Below are positions 48,801 through 59,126 of a stretch of DNA of 60,259 nt, one piece after another. Origin of the DNA: Colwellia sp. D2M02. GTDB taxonomy: Bacteria; Pseudomonadota; Gammaproteobacteria; Enterobacterales; Alteromonadaceae. Position numbers and translations under genes: made by a program. How positions within the stretch are numbered: the first letter of the stretch is position 1; each line of letters begins with the position of its first letter. The stretch is from positions 1-60,259 of the forward strand of contig NZ_JAHKPW010000003.1 in NCBI RefSeq assembly GCF_018860755.1, given 5' to 3'. The notes under the pieces are model-generated. The model saw nothing but the letters and a program-made list of their open reading frames with translations, did no database searches and was not told where the DNA came from.

Positions 48801-50072
48801 CCTAATGATGCTGGTGCAGCGCCAGGAGATTTATCCACCGAAACAAGCAATAGTTTTAGTGGTAGCACGGTTGATAATTCTTACACATATAGTGAAGTCG
48901 GCATCATTGAGCTGTTGGCTAATTTAAGCAGTGGTAATTATTTAGATGCCTGTGATAATGGTGGTAATGTCTGTTCAGACGGCAATATTCAAGGACAGGT
49001 AGTAAATGTTGGAAGGTTTACCCCTGATCATTTTGAGTTAAGTATTGTGAATGACGGCATTCTTGCTTCTGTTTGTACAGGCGTTGACCCCGATATGCCA
49101 TTCGTTTATAGCGGGCAAATGAGTGATTTAACAGCTACAGCTAAAGGTACATTGCAATATTTAACGCAGCCACAATTGTCAATAACCGCTAAATCCTCGC
49201 TATGCCCAGCAGGTGTTTGTAGTACTACAAAAAATTATCGTGGTGACTTTATGAGATTACCACTTTCGGGTATAAATCGTTATCAAGTTGATGATGGGAG
49301 CGGGACGAATACTAAGGTTGATTTTCCTATTAGTGATGCATCACGATATGGTGTTGATACTACTAATAAAGTGCGCTTAGTAGCTACTTATAGTAATGGT
49401 GAGTTAATTGAGCAAGCAGCGCCACTAGGAACATTAACTTACCGCTACAGTGTTAATGATCATTTTGTCTACTTACATGAAAAAAATTCAGAGATACCAC
49501 CGTTCACATCGGATATAAATTTAAGTTTAGCGTCGATAATTGATGACGATCTTATTAGTGCAAATGATGCCGATGGCGATCCTGATGCATTAGGGCCTAT
49601 TTTAAACGCTGATACTGTCATTACCTTCAACCCAGCAGGAAAAGAAGTACGTTTTGGTCGTGCAATACTTGAAAATAGTTTTGGCCCTGAAACTTCAAAC
49701 CTGCCACAACCATTACATCTACAATATTTGGCAACAACAGGTAACTATGTTGTCAACTCTGACGATGAGTGTACTGTTTGGGATAGCAGCAAAATTGACT
49801 TAAACACGATAACTTTAAATAAAAATAAAACGAGTGCTGAGGGCGGCAGTGGTAGCTTTGTTGAGGGGTCAACGCGCGATATTTATTTAACGGCGCCTAC
49901 TGGTAATGGCATTTTGCAAGGCAAGGTTGGAGTGGAGTATTCTATTGCGCCTTGGTTGCAATATGACTGGGATGATGACGGTTTGTTTACCAATAACCCT
50001 ACTGCTGTTGCTACCTTTGGTGTTTTTCGTGGTAATGATCGTATTATTTATCAGCGAGAAGTTGAACGCTAA
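45816..50072 (+). CDS. mshQ: MSHA-locus giant exported protein MshQ
   Basis: A 1418-residue exported protein with a signal peptide (about residues 1-21). A beta-helix-like segment (about 95-190, with the repeated pattern IIIANGSMSISGNDTKINA) is followed by two LamG/concanavalin-like domains (about 208-408 and 425-661), and then a long DUF6701-type region to the end. LamG folds often bind carbohydrates, so a role as pilus-tip or surface adhesin is plausible but inferred. ATG after GAGGAG, with no gap after mshP. A hairpin follows. Confidence 0.85.
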   Translation: MLRIVSFIFLMVFSAPWLYAAECLDIFPSSPMPHDLLPPDKVFINVPHFSGADGFLANPQTLNLGNGQYQSNAAQQEIFVSSSPASETTARLYIANGVNWVNAQINVDGNPEDLIIIANGSMSISGNDTKINAIIYARGAISLSGNPDDPHDSNSPGGIEINGAVAAEGSISTNARVTINYDEDVINNADFNGMCDNTPVITPEPILDYHFDECSYTGAVGEIIDSTGNFSGRTFNGVERESTGQIQSAVNLSNQRHYIETAVPLPTNYSVSVWFKKPTITSGSRYYILGSMSGGGDLLYLDRNNSWRWGVYNLSGATNGSYSFASLDNSWHHLTLVYNAGQTQLYIDGVLVDTINRSVTGTLKYIGTSYDAVNTNNAQGFRAPLDEFMVFDGPLSASNVDEIYNFQASQFNYDGSIRTPVSCPLLVGLYQFEQNNFNSQIDDTSGNDNHASNIGGQSVAQGKYCRGFDSNGTNTSSQTNNAFSSNVNLVDDVGNMGTISFWFNGNTHWDQGGYNGGERTLFDASLNLGLGVGNKYFALNIMKNGLLRFSFEDDVDGDFFIEEPMISPRSSNTWYYITATWNFNTNQFELYVDGTLRINANRNTSGAIKDLGNVIFGDNSSTYSGNNNGALASNYSANGKFDEVRIYNFVLAQSEITADMNESFGCPTFDHFQIDTIDAQGLTCQADNIIIKACADSACSTLNTDNFNVELLVNGVSNRSLTVSGGSTNISYAYTSVGNAALSLDQAYQCKGSATTPCNVAFSDSGFIFGNTVNTYPVIPIQLSGKPSNEGFKARSLYLQAVKTSDNAASCVAAFPENSNVDVNLSYSCHGDSSSCNNAVQLTNNGNTYAIAQSAAGRSLRFGADSKAYFSIQYPDAGKLILNAQKFVEVEDDAGNKKILDFKGSSNAYVVRPFAFALNFNNDSNSANAFAQNASESAFKKAGEAFTMTATAVQWQNGQDDNADGVPDNFTAVNGNSVAEHFVAPALDVTHNLLLPNDAGAAPGDLSTETSNSFSGSTVDNSYTYSEVGIIELLANLSSGNYLDACDNGGNVCSDGNIQGQVVNVGRFTPDHFELSIVNDGILASVCTGVDPDMPFVYSGQMSDLTATAKGTLQYLTQPQLSITAKSSLCPAGVCSTTKNYRGDFMRLPLSGINRYQVDDGSGTNTKVDFPISDASRYGVDTTNKVRLVATYSNGELIEQAAPLGTLTYRYSVNDHFVYLHEKNSEIPPFTSDINLSLASIIDDDLISANDADGDPDALGPILNADTVITFNPAGKEVRFGRAILENSFGPETSNLPQPLHLQYLATTGNYVVNSDDECTVWDSSKIDLNTITLNKNKTSAEGGSGSFVEGSTRDIYLTAPTGNGILQGKVGVEYSIAPWLQYDWDDDGLFTNNPTAVATFGVFRGNDRIIYQREVER

Positions 50073-50106
50073 AAGCAATATATTCTTCCCTCGCTTTGTT
50101 ACTGTA

Positions 50107-50126
50107 GCCTAAATTTGTATTTAGGC
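50107..50126 (+). terminator. Hairpin after mshQ, weak terminator
   Basis: GCCTAAAT pairs with ATTTAGGC around TTGT, 34 bases past the stop; only a short T run follows some ten bases later. Confidence 0.5.
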
Positions 50127-50267
50127 GCGTTAACTTTTGACAAATCATCAGTGATTTTAGTTCGTTAAGATCTTTTAAAAAAGTGATGTTTCTTAGCTAT
50201 TTTTCTGTAAAAAAGCAACACATTATCGTAAGACTAAGGTATGATTGACTGATCTGTATAAGAATAA

Positions 50268-51359
<1,092 letters not shown>

Positions 51360-51400
51360 TACTGATAATAGATGTATTGCTTAGCTATTAATTTTATTCT

Positions 51401-52273
51401 ATGAATCCAATTTTTAAACATGGACCCTCTCCTCAGCACCGACTTGTCTTGGTGCTTTGTTGTTCTATTGCCTTGATATTTTTTGATCATAAAATGGCGA
51501 GTTTTGATACAGTACGTGGTTATTTGCAGTCGTTAGTTAGTCCACTGCAGTTTATGGCTAACGCACCTAAACAAATGATTACATGGGCAGCAGATAACTT
51601 AGTCACTCGCCAACAATTGATGGCTGAAAACCAAGCGTATCAAGAAAAAGAATTGCTTTTTAGCGAGCAGAAAAAGCAACTCGCTATTATTAAGCAAGAG
51701 AACGAGCGCCTACGCTTATTGTTGTCTTCTCCTATTCGCAGTGAAATAAAAAGAATGGTTGCGACTATTCTTTCTGTTGATAGTGACCCATATAGCCACC
51801 AAGTTGTGATTAACCGAGGTGCTGAGGATGGTGTCTATGAAGGGCAACCAGTACTTGATGAAGAAGGCATTGTTGGGCAGGTTTTATTAGTTGGCGCACA
51901 CAGTTCACGCGTTATTTTAATTACAGATCTTACCGTTGCTGTACCTATTCGAGTTCAGCGTAATGGTATCCGGTTGACCGCTTCAGGTAGTGGCAGAATA
52001 GACCGACTTGTTCATAATTTTGTACCTCATAGTGCTGACATTCAAGTAGGTGATTTATTGGTAACTTCAGGTTTAGGAGGAAAGTACCCTGAAGGTTACC
52101 CTGTTGCTAAGGTTATTTATGTGAAAGCGGATGAATCAGGCGAGTTTGCGACAATTTATAGTGAACCTGTAGCGAAAATAGATCGCTTACGTTATTTACT
52201 ATTACTATCGGAAGATAAAGCTACCAGTATTTTTGCACCAAAAAAATCTAATGTAACAGGTGATAAGTCTTAA
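51401..52273 (+). CDS. mreC: Cell-shape protein MreC
   Basis: A 290-residue bitopic protein that links MreB to the periplasmic wall synthases. A membrane segment lies near residues 12-28, a coiled coil at about 65-105, and a periplasmic beta domain follows (about 115-270) with RVILITDLTVAVPIRVQRNG. 41 bases separate it from mreB. It shares its last base with mreD. Confidence 0.94.
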   Translation: MNPIFKHGPSPQHRLVLVLCCSIALIFFDHKMASFDTVRGYLQSLVSPLQFMANAPKQMITWAADNLVTRQQLMAENQAYQEKELLFSEQKKQLAIIKQENERLRLLLSSPIRSEIKRMVATILSVDSDPYSHQVVINRGAEDGVYEGQPVLDEEGIVGQVLLVGAHSSRVILITDLTVAVPIRVQRNGIRLTASGSGRIDRLVHNFVPHSADIQVGDLLVTSGLGGKYPEGYPVAKVIYVKADESGEFATIYSEPVAKIDRLRYLLLLSEDKATSIFAPKKSNVTGDKS

Positions 52274-52752
52274 TGTTTTCTCATAACGGCATTATTATTA
52301 TTTTTAGTTTGTTGATCGCATTGATGGCTAGCATTATGCCAATGCCACTAGCATTCGATGCTTTTCGTCCTGATTGGGTTTTGATTGTTTTAGTTTATTG
52401 GTGTTTAGCGTTACCGAGTAAAATTAACATTATTACCGCATGGTTGATGGGGTTCTTACTTGATGTATTGCTAGGGTCTACATTAGGAATTCACGCGGCA
52501 GCCATGGCATTAACTATGTATATTGTTGTGGTTAACTTTCAAAAAATTCGAAACTTTTCAGTGTGGCAACAGGCTTTAATTATTGGTGTATTGGCGGCTC
52601 TTTATCACTTAATTGTTTTTTGGTTACAGCGCTTTTTAAGTGATGCGGTGTTTTTGCCGAGTTACTTATACCCCGTTATTACCAGTATTATTTTATGGCC
52701 TTGGGTATTTTTATTATTACGCCGAGTACGTCGCCACTTTAAGATTAAATAG
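52273..52752 (+). CDS. mreD: Cell-shape membrane protein MreD
   Basis: A 159-residue inner-membrane protein with about five to six hydrophobic segments and the MreD pattern FRPDWVLIVLVYWCLALP. Its start overlaps the mreC stop (TAATG), a mark of coupling. Confidence 0.92.
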   Translation: MFSHNGIIIIFSLLIALMASIMPMPLAFDAFRPDWVLIVLVYWCLALPSKINIITAWLMGFLLDVLLGSTLGIHAAAMALTMYIVVVNFQKIRNFSVWQQALIIGVLAALYHLIVFWLQRFLSDAVFLPSYLYPVITSIILWPWVFLLLRRVRRHFKIK

Positions 52753-52781
52753 TAGAACATTAGTTTAATAGATTAGAAATT

Positions 52782-53384
52782 ATGACAGATAAAAAGCTTG
52801 TTTTAGCGTCACAATCACCAAGGCGACAGAAGCTGTTAGCGCAGCTAGGCTATCAATTTGCAATACAGATAAGTGATATTGATGAATCGGTACAACAATC
52901 TGAACAAGCAGCTGACTATGTAGTGAGGCTAGCTACTGAAAAAGCGGAAGCTGTCTTCTCAACGTTGTCATCATTTACGCAAGCACAAAGTCTGGTTTTA
53001 GGCTCAGATACTTGTGTGGTTATCGATAATGCAATTCTTGGTAAGCCTGCTGATTTAGCTGACTGTATTCATACATTATCTTTGTTGTCAGGTAAAAAAC
53101 ATCAAGTATTAACGGCTATTGCCGTTGTTGCTGCGGATAAAATTGTAACGAAATTAGTAACAACCGACGTACAGTTCAAAGTACTAAGTGTTGCAGAAAT
53201 GACCGCTTATTGGCATACAGGTGAGCCACAAGATAAAGCGGGAAGCTATGCAATTCAAGGTATTGGAGGACAGTTTGTTACTTCAATGACCGGAAGTTAT
53301 TCAGCAGTGGTTGGTTTGCCTTTGTACGAAACTGCTGAATTATTAAAAACAATGGGGTTACCTTCAGCAATACAACAAAACTAG
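52782..53384 (+). CDS. maf: Maf-family nucleoside triphosphate pyrophosphatase
   Basis: A 200-residue cytoplasmic enzyme of the Maf/YhdE type, which hydrolyses dTTP/UTP and modified nucleotides. LASQSPRR and VLGSDTCV are the substrate and metal motifs, and GEPQDKAGSYAIQG is a third. It lies 29 bases after mreD, as in many relatives. Confidence 0.93.
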   Translation: MTDKKLVLASQSPRRQKLLAQLGYQFAIQISDIDESVQQSEQAADYVVRLATEKAEAVFSTLSSFTQAQSLVLGSDTCVVIDNAILGKPADLADCIHTLSLLSGKKHQVLTAIAVVAADKIVTKLVTTDVQFKVLSVAEMTAYWHTGEPQDKAGSYAIQGIGGQFVTSMTGSYSAVVGLPLYETAELLKTMGLPSAIQQN

Positions 53385-53385
53385 C

Positions 53386-53422
53386 TACCGGTTATTACGT
53401 AAAGCTTGCTCGATAACTGGTA
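53386..53422 (+). other. Hairpin between maf and rng
   Basis: TACCGGTTAT (53386-53395) pairs with ATAACTGGTA (53413-53422), one wobble, with a 17-base loop. It begins one base after the maf stop. No T run follows. Confidence 0.35.
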
Positions 53423-53526
53423 TAGTTAATATAGATTTAAAGCAATGATAACGTATACCTATAAAGTAAGTGCAGTTTAAGTTTACAGATAATCTCATTA
53501 CCTTCAACGAGCAATAAAGGATATTC

Positions 53527-54984
53527 ATGAGCGCAGAATTATTAATTAATATTACCCCGAGTGAAACTCGCGTAGCGCTTATTGAAAATGGCTCTTTGCA
53601 GGAAGTTCATATAGAACGAGAAGCCAAACGAGGGATTGTTGGTAATATTTATTTAGGTAAAGTCATTCGTGTTTTACCAGGTATGCAAGCCGCTTTTGTT
53701 GATATTAACCTTGATAAAGCTGCATTTTTACATGCTTCCGATATTAACTCCAAGCTGATTTTAAATGAAGAGACTGATCAAGTGCCTGATATTAGGGCGC
53801 TTGTTCATGAAGGCCAGCAACTTATGGTACAAGTGGTGAAAGATCCTCTGGGTACTAAAGGCGCACGTTTAACAACAGATATTACTATTGCCTCCCGTTA
53901 TTTAGTGTTAATGCCAAATGCTAGTCATGCAGGTATTTCTCAACGCATTGAAGATGCGAATGAACGTAAGCGTTTAAAGTCGGTTGTTAGTCCTTATTGT
54001 GATGATAAACAAGGGTTTATTGTACGTACTGCTGGTGAAGGGGCAGGTGAATTGGAATTAAAACACGATGCCGAGTTTCTTCGTCGTGTATGGCAAAAGG
54101 TACTTGAACGTAAAAAACGTAAGCAAATGAAGTTACCTTTATATCAAGACTTGTCATTATCGCTACGCGTCTTAAGAGACTTTGTTGGTATTGAGTTAGA
54201 ACGTATTCGTATTGATTCTAAACTTACTTTTGATCAACTTGTCGTCTTTACTAAAGAATTCGTTCCAGAGTTAACACCGCTATTAGAATACTACCCAGGC
54301 GAACGCCCTATCTTTGATTTGTTTTCTGTTGAGCGAGAAATTCAACGTGCTTTACATAGAAAAATAGAATTAAAATCAGGTGGTTATTTAATCATTGATC
54401 AAACCGAAGCCATGACCACTATTGATATTAATACTGGGGCTTTTGTTGGGCACCGCAATTTAGAAGACACTATTTTTAGTACCAATGTTGAAGCAACACA
54501 AGCGATTGCGCGTCAATTGCGACTGAGAAATTTAGGCGGCATTATTATTGTCGATTTTATTGATATGCACGATGAAGATCATAAACGACGAGTACTACAC
54601 AGCCTAGACATGGCTATGAGCAAAGATAATGTCAAATATAGTATTCATGGCTTTTCTTCATTAGGGTTAGTAGAAATGACCCGTAAACGCACTCGCGAAA
54701 GTTTAGAGCATATACTTTGTGGTGAGTGTCCCGTTTGTACAGGACGCGGTAATTTAAAAACGGTTGAAACGGTTTGCTTTGAAATATTGCGTGAAATTGT
54801 ACGGGTAAACCGTGCTCACGATGCAGATAAGTTTATTGTTTATGCATCAAATGCTGTTTGTGAATTTTTAGCTAACGATGAATGTCATAATTTAGGTGAA
54901 GTCGAAGTATTTATTGGTAAGCAAATCACAGTAAAAGCAGAAACCATGTATAATCAAGAACAATTTGATGTCGTGATGATGTAG
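53527..54984 (+). CDS. rng: Ribonuclease G
   Basis: A 485-residue endoribonuclease, the short RNase E/G type, processing 16S rRNA 5' ends and mRNAs. An S1 domain lies at about residues 35-125, the catalytic aspartates are in TIDINTG and IVDFIDM, and the zinc-link is CGECPVC. No RNase E-type scaffold tail is present. AAAGGA lies about seven bases before the ATG. Confidence 0.95.
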   Translation: MSAELLINITPSETRVALIENGSLQEVHIEREAKRGIVGNIYLGKVIRVLPGMQAAFVDINLDKAAFLHASDINSKLILNEETDQVPDIRALVHEGQQLMVQVVKDPLGTKGARLTTDITIASRYLVLMPNASHAGISQRIEDANERKRLKSVVSPYCDDKQGFIVRTAGEGAGELELKHDAEFLRRVWQKVLERKKRKQMKLPLYQDLSLSLRVLRDFVGIELERIRIDSKLTFDQLVVFTKEFVPELTPLLEYYPGERPIFDLFSVEREIQRALHRKIELKSGGYLIIDQTEAMTTIDINTGAFVGHRNLEDTIFSTNVEATQAIARQLRLRNLGGIIIVDFIDMHDEDHKRRVLHSLDMAMSKDNVKYSIHGFSSLGLVEMTRKRTRESLEHILCGECPVCTGRGNLKTVETVCFEILREIVRVNRAHDADKFIVYASNAVCEFLANDECHNLGEVEVFIGKQITVKAETMYNQEQFDVVMM

Positions 54985-54999
54985 CGATATGAGGTTATA

Positions 55000-55065
55000 A
55001 TGCTATTAGATGTTGTGATTATCCACAATACAGAAAAAATTAGAGGAAAGTACACCGTTTCATGA
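55000..55065 (+). CDS. Possible 21-codon micro-ORF upstream of yhdP
   Basis: An ORF too short for routine calling: ATG at 55000 is preceded by GAGG five bases upstream, runs 21 codons (MLLDVVIIHNTEKIRGKYTV plus one residue) and ends in TGA at 55063-55065, which overlaps the yhdP ATG (ATGA). yhdP has its own ribosome site (AGAGGA) set rather far from its start, about 14 bases, so coupling through this ORF is plausible. No homology is recognised and chance cannot be excluded. Confidence 0.35.
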   Translation: MLLDVVIIHNTEKIRGKYTVS

Positions 55066-58000
55066 GTATTGCTCGCACATCCAACCGTTGGTTAAACCGA
55101 CTTTATAAAGCCGTTGCCGTTTTGGTGGTATTAGTGGCTGTGTTGATCAGTGCTTTTCGTTTATTCCTTCCCTATGTCCCTCATTACAAAGAGGACTTTC
55201 AAAATTATATTAACAATCAAAACCAAACTAAGCTAACGATCGGTTCGTTAGCAATGACTTGGCAAGGAGTAGGCCCTACCTTATTAGTTGGCGATGTAAT
55301 TGTACTTGATAGTGAGCAAGCACAATTTAAAATTACAGAGTTAGCTGTGCAAATTGATTTTTGGCGTTCGGTTACTACAGGGCGACTCATTTCCGATAAT
55401 TTAGTATTGTCGGGTGCTCATGCTGTTTTTGACCAGAAATTGTTGCAAGAAAGCTCTTCTGCTGATGCAAGTAATCATAATTTTGAAATCATAGCGAACC
55501 TTTTTCTAAATCGTATTAACCAATTCTCTTTACGTAATAGTCAAATTATTGTTCGAGACGATAAAAAAGACCGCCATTTTCATATTAATAAACTTAATTG
55601 GTCAAATGAAGATGATCGTCACCAGGCTGAAGGTACGGTGGTAGTTAATGGCTTAAGTAGTAATAACTTACAAGTAAAGGTTAACTTGCAAGGTGATAAT
55701 ATTAATAATTTAACGGGGCCGCTGTATTTACAAGCGAATCATATTGATATTACGCCATGGTTAAACAAAGTATTAGCATTAGAAGGTGAAAAAGCAGCAA
55801 CAGATATTAACTTTTCTGCTTGGCTTAACGTAGAACGTAGTACGTTAAACAGTTTACAGGTTGAGTTAGGCGATAGCACTATCAGTTGGTTGCTTGAAAC
55901 AGGCGATAAAACTCTGACCTTTGAAAAAGGGCAGCTATTATTGAGTAGAGGCTCAACAAAAGATCATTTCGACTTATTCAGCACACCGCTTGTTATGCAT
56001 ATCAATGACGAGGTAACGCAAGAGATAAAAATAAACCTCGCGAAACAAGGAGATAGTTTTAGTGCACACCTTTCAAGTATTGATTTAGCGCTATTTAGTC
56101 ATTTACCTCCCTTATTTTTACAAGATAAAAATCAACATGCCTTATTAGAGAAGTTAGCTTTAGTCGGTAGTTTAGACGATGTTTTTATAAAGTACTCCCA
56201 AGGAGGGCTTTCGCTTTATAGCGATTTTTCTGGCGTCTCTAATCATTTTAGTCAAGGTATTCCAGGGCTTGATAATGTTTCAGGTGATTTAAGTTTTGTT
56301 GATAATTATTTGACAGTAAACCTATTAGCAGAGCAAGGTTCTTTAGATTTTGCGGAGCATTTTGTTGCTCCTTTCCCTTATAAAACGTTAACGGCACAGG
56401 CTAATATCGACTTTAGTGATGTAGGTTGGTCATTACAGGTTAATCAATTGGACTTTGTTTCTAGTGCGATTAATCTTTCAGCACAAGTGCGTGTTACCGC
56501 TCCTCAAAATGAGGGTGTCACTATGGCTTTATTAGCTAATGTTAGTGATGGTGATGCCGGTATGGTAGGTAAGTACTTACCATTATCAATCATGAGCGAG
56601 GATCTCGTTAGTTACTTGAATAACGCTATTATTGCTGGGCAGTTAACACAGGCACAAGTTTTACTTAATGGGCCTTTAAAAAGTTTTCCATACACAGACG
56701 GTAGCGGAATTTTTGTCGTTGATGCCGAGTTAACAAATAGTACTTTTAAATTTGCCGAGCAATGGCCAGCAATAACTAACTTTGCCGCCAATTTAAATTT
56801 CACTAATAATGCTATGTTAATTACAGGAAGAGAAGGAAGCCTAAGTGGGCTTGATGTAGAAGGCGTTAAAGTTGGCATTAATGATTTAGCCCACAAGCAA
56901 GTGCTTACGGTAGATGCACCTATTAGTTCAGTTGCCGCAAAGCATGTTAACCAGCTAATTACGCAGAGCCCCTTAAAAGATAGTGTTGGTAGTGCCTTAA
57001 GCTACCTTGGAGTTAGTGGTGATATTTCAGGACAGTTTGAGTTAATGTTACCGTTAAATGCACTGGATGACGTTGTTGCAAGTGGCTTAATTAACTTTTC
57101 AAATAATAGTATGAAGCTCGCCGCACCAGAAATACCACTGCACAATATTGTTGGCCAGTTAACTTTTGTTAACGATAAAATTAATACCGAAGCATTATCA
57201 TTAACATGGCAAGATCTACCGCTGAATATTGCGGTGACAGGTGCAAATAAGCCTGATTATTATGATACTGATATCATGCTGTCGGCACACTGGCAACCCA
57301 AAGCATGGCAACAGCATATACCTGAATCACTCACGAAATATCTAAGTGGTGATATAGACTGGCAGGGGAAGTTATCGCTCCATCAGCACAATCAAGGGGG
57401 CTTTTCATATGACTTCAATCTGAAATCAGATTTGACTAACACGGCGCTTGATTTACCTGCCCCTTATCATAAAAACCTGACCACTATCAAAAACTTTACT
57501 GCTCAGGTGAGTGGACAATTAGACAAGTCACAAATCGCAGTCGATTATAATGAACAACTTAGCTTTTTTGGGGTTCTAGATCACGACTCTAGCGCTTTTT
57601 CTCGTGCGCACCTAGTGGTAGGTGACGATACTATGTTGCTACCTATGGATGGCTTTCATATTACCACTAAGTTAGATCAAGCCGATATTGCAAGCTGGCA
57701 ACCTTTTATTAGTGATGTTCTTAATAGTATTAATGATAATAAAAGAGACCCATCAGCAAACTACCAACCGCTACTATCAGCTCCTGAGCGTATTAGAGGT
57801 ACCGTTGCAGAGCTTGATGTTTTAGGACAAAAATTACATAACGTAAGTTTTAACCTCTTAGATAAACAAGATTGGTGGCTATTACAGCTAAATGCCAAAG
57901 AAACACGCAGCCAAGTGAAGTTTTATCCTGATTGGCTTGAACAAGGTATTGAAGTAAATGCTGAGTTTATTCACCTTAATCAACAGCCAAAGAATGAGAA

Positions 58001-59126
58001 CCTAAGTGACATTGCTACTGTTAATGACAGCTCCGCAACGATCGAAAACTCTTTTGACGACGAGCATTATGATGATGGTGTTTTTGCTAATATGCCGCCG
58101 ATTAAGCTGCATTGTGATCGTTGTCAAATAGGGTTACTTAATTTAGGCAAAGTTGACTTTACGCTTGAGCGTGATGGTGATGTGCTGAAAATACCTGATT
58201 TTACTGCTAAACGAGAGCAAGCCAATATAAACTTCGCCTTAACATGGCTTAAAAATAGCGATATATCACAAACCACTATTGTAGGTGAAATGGCTATAAA
58301 TAGTGTTGAGCACGAACTAAGCGCGTTGGGGTATGACTCTATTATTCGTGATAGCGGCGGTAAAATGGAGTTTAATTTAGATTGGCAAGGCGGGGTTCAT
58401 CAATTTGACTTAGCACAGCTTAATGGTAAGTTTCAGGCAAAACTAGATGATGGCTATTTAGCCGATGTACCAGACAAAGCCCGTATTTTTTCTGTGTTAA
58501 GTTTACAATCTTTGGTGAGAAAACTGACGTTAGATTTTCGAGATATATTTAGTGACGGTATGTTTTATAGCAGCATTAAAGGTGACTATCAGGTGAGAGA
58601 AGGCGTGTTATATACCAATAATACCCAAATGGATGGCACTGCGGGTAATCTGTTAATGACAGGAAATACTCACTTAATTAACGGCGAGCTAAACTATAAT
58701 ATGTCATATAAGCCGAACTTGAGTTCAAGTTTGCCCGTTATGGCGTGGATTGTAACGTTAAACCCCGTGACCTTTTTGGCAGGGGTTGCTATAGACCAAG
58801 TCATTAAGTCGCAAGTAGTGTCAGAGTTTAATTTTGCATTAACAGGAACGGTTAATGAGCCTGACTTTAAAATGATTGATCGTAAAATGAAAAATGTCAG
58901 TGTTGGCGGTGATAAAACGGATATGGTTGATACCGCTGATTATCAAGGTAACAGCACTCCAGCAAATGATAAGCAGCAATTGGAAAGCCAGCACAATATA
59001 AACTTACCAAATAATGAAGCACCGCATTTAAAGCAGTATAAATCACCACTTCACGATAAATCGCTACAGAAAAATAAACAACAGCAAGAGACTAATGGTC
59101 TTAGCACTGAGAAACTGAATGGTTAA
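55062..59126 (+). CDS. yhdP: AsmA-like lipid-transport protein YhdP
   Basis: A 1354-residue protein with one N-terminal membrane segment (about residues 14-34) and a very long beta-rich periplasmic region (DUF3971/AsmA_2). The end of the repeat region has MAWIVTLNPVTFLAGVAIDQ, then a polar tail. In E. coli YhdP is one of the AsmA-like proteins that move phospholipid to the outer membrane. The gene follows rng as in relatives and overlaps the next gene by eight bases. Confidence 0.9.
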   Translation: MSIARTSNRWLNRLYKAVAVLVVLVAVLISAFRLFLPYVPHYKEDFQNYINNQNQTKLTIGSLAMTWQGVGPTLLVGDVIVLDSEQAQFKITELAVQIDFWRSVTTGRLISDNLVLSGAHAVFDQKLLQESSSADASNHNFEIIANLFLNRINQFSLRNSQIIVRDDKKDRHFHINKLNWSNEDDRHQAEGTVVVNGLSSNNLQVKVNLQGDNINNLTGPLYLQANHIDITPWLNKVLALEGEKAATDINFSAWLNVERSTLNSLQVELGDSTISWLLETGDKTLTFEKGQLLLSRGSTKDHFDLFSTPLVMHINDEVTQEIKINLAKQGDSFSAHLSSIDLALFSHLPPLFLQDKNQHALLEKLALVGSLDDVFIKYSQGGLSLYSDFSGVSNHFSQGIPGLDNVSGDLSFVDNYLTVNLLAEQGSLDFAEHFVAPFPYKTLTAQANIDFSDVGWSLQVNQLDFVSSAINLSAQVRVTAPQNEGVTMALLANVSDGDAGMVGKYLPLSIMSEDLVSYLNNAIIAGQLTQAQVLLNGPLKSFPYTDGSGIFVVDAELTNSTFKFAEQWPAITNFAANLNFTNNAMLITGREGSLSGLDVEGVKVGINDLAHKQVLTVDAPISSVAAKHVNQLITQSPLKDSVGSALSYLGVSGDISGQFELMLPLNALDDVVASGLINFSNNSMKLAAPEIPLHNIVGQLTFVNDKINTEALSLTWQDLPLNIAVTGANKPDYYDTDIMLSAHWQPKAWQQHIPESLTKYLSGDIDWQGKLSLHQHNQGGFSYDFNLKSDLTNTALDLPAPYHKNLTTIKNFTAQVSGQLDKSQIAVDYNEQLSFFGVLDHDSSAFSRAHLVVGDDTMLLPMDGFHITTKLDQADIASWQPFISDVLNSINDNKRDPSANYQPLLSAPERIRGTVAELDVLGQKLHNVSFNLLDKQDWWLLQLNAKETRSQVKFYPDWLEQGIEVNAEFIHLNQQPKNENLSDIATVNDSSATIENSFDDEHYDDGVFANMPPIKLHCDRCQIGLLNLGKVDFTLERDGDVLKIPDFTAKREQANINFALTWLKNSDISQTTIVGEMAINSVEHELSALGYDSIIRDSGGKMEFNLDWQGGVHQFDLAQLNGKFQAKLDDGYLADVPDKARIFSVLSLQSLVRKLTLDFRDIFSDGMFYSSIKGDYQVREGVLYTNNTQMDGTAGNLLMTGNTHLINGELNYNMSYKPNLSSSLPVMAWIVTLNPVTFLAGVAIDQVIKSQVVSEFNFALTGTVNEPDFKMIDRKMKNVSVGGDKTDMVDTADYQGNSTPANDKQQLESQHNINLPNNEAPHLKQYKSPLHDKSLQKNKQQQETNGLSTEKLNG

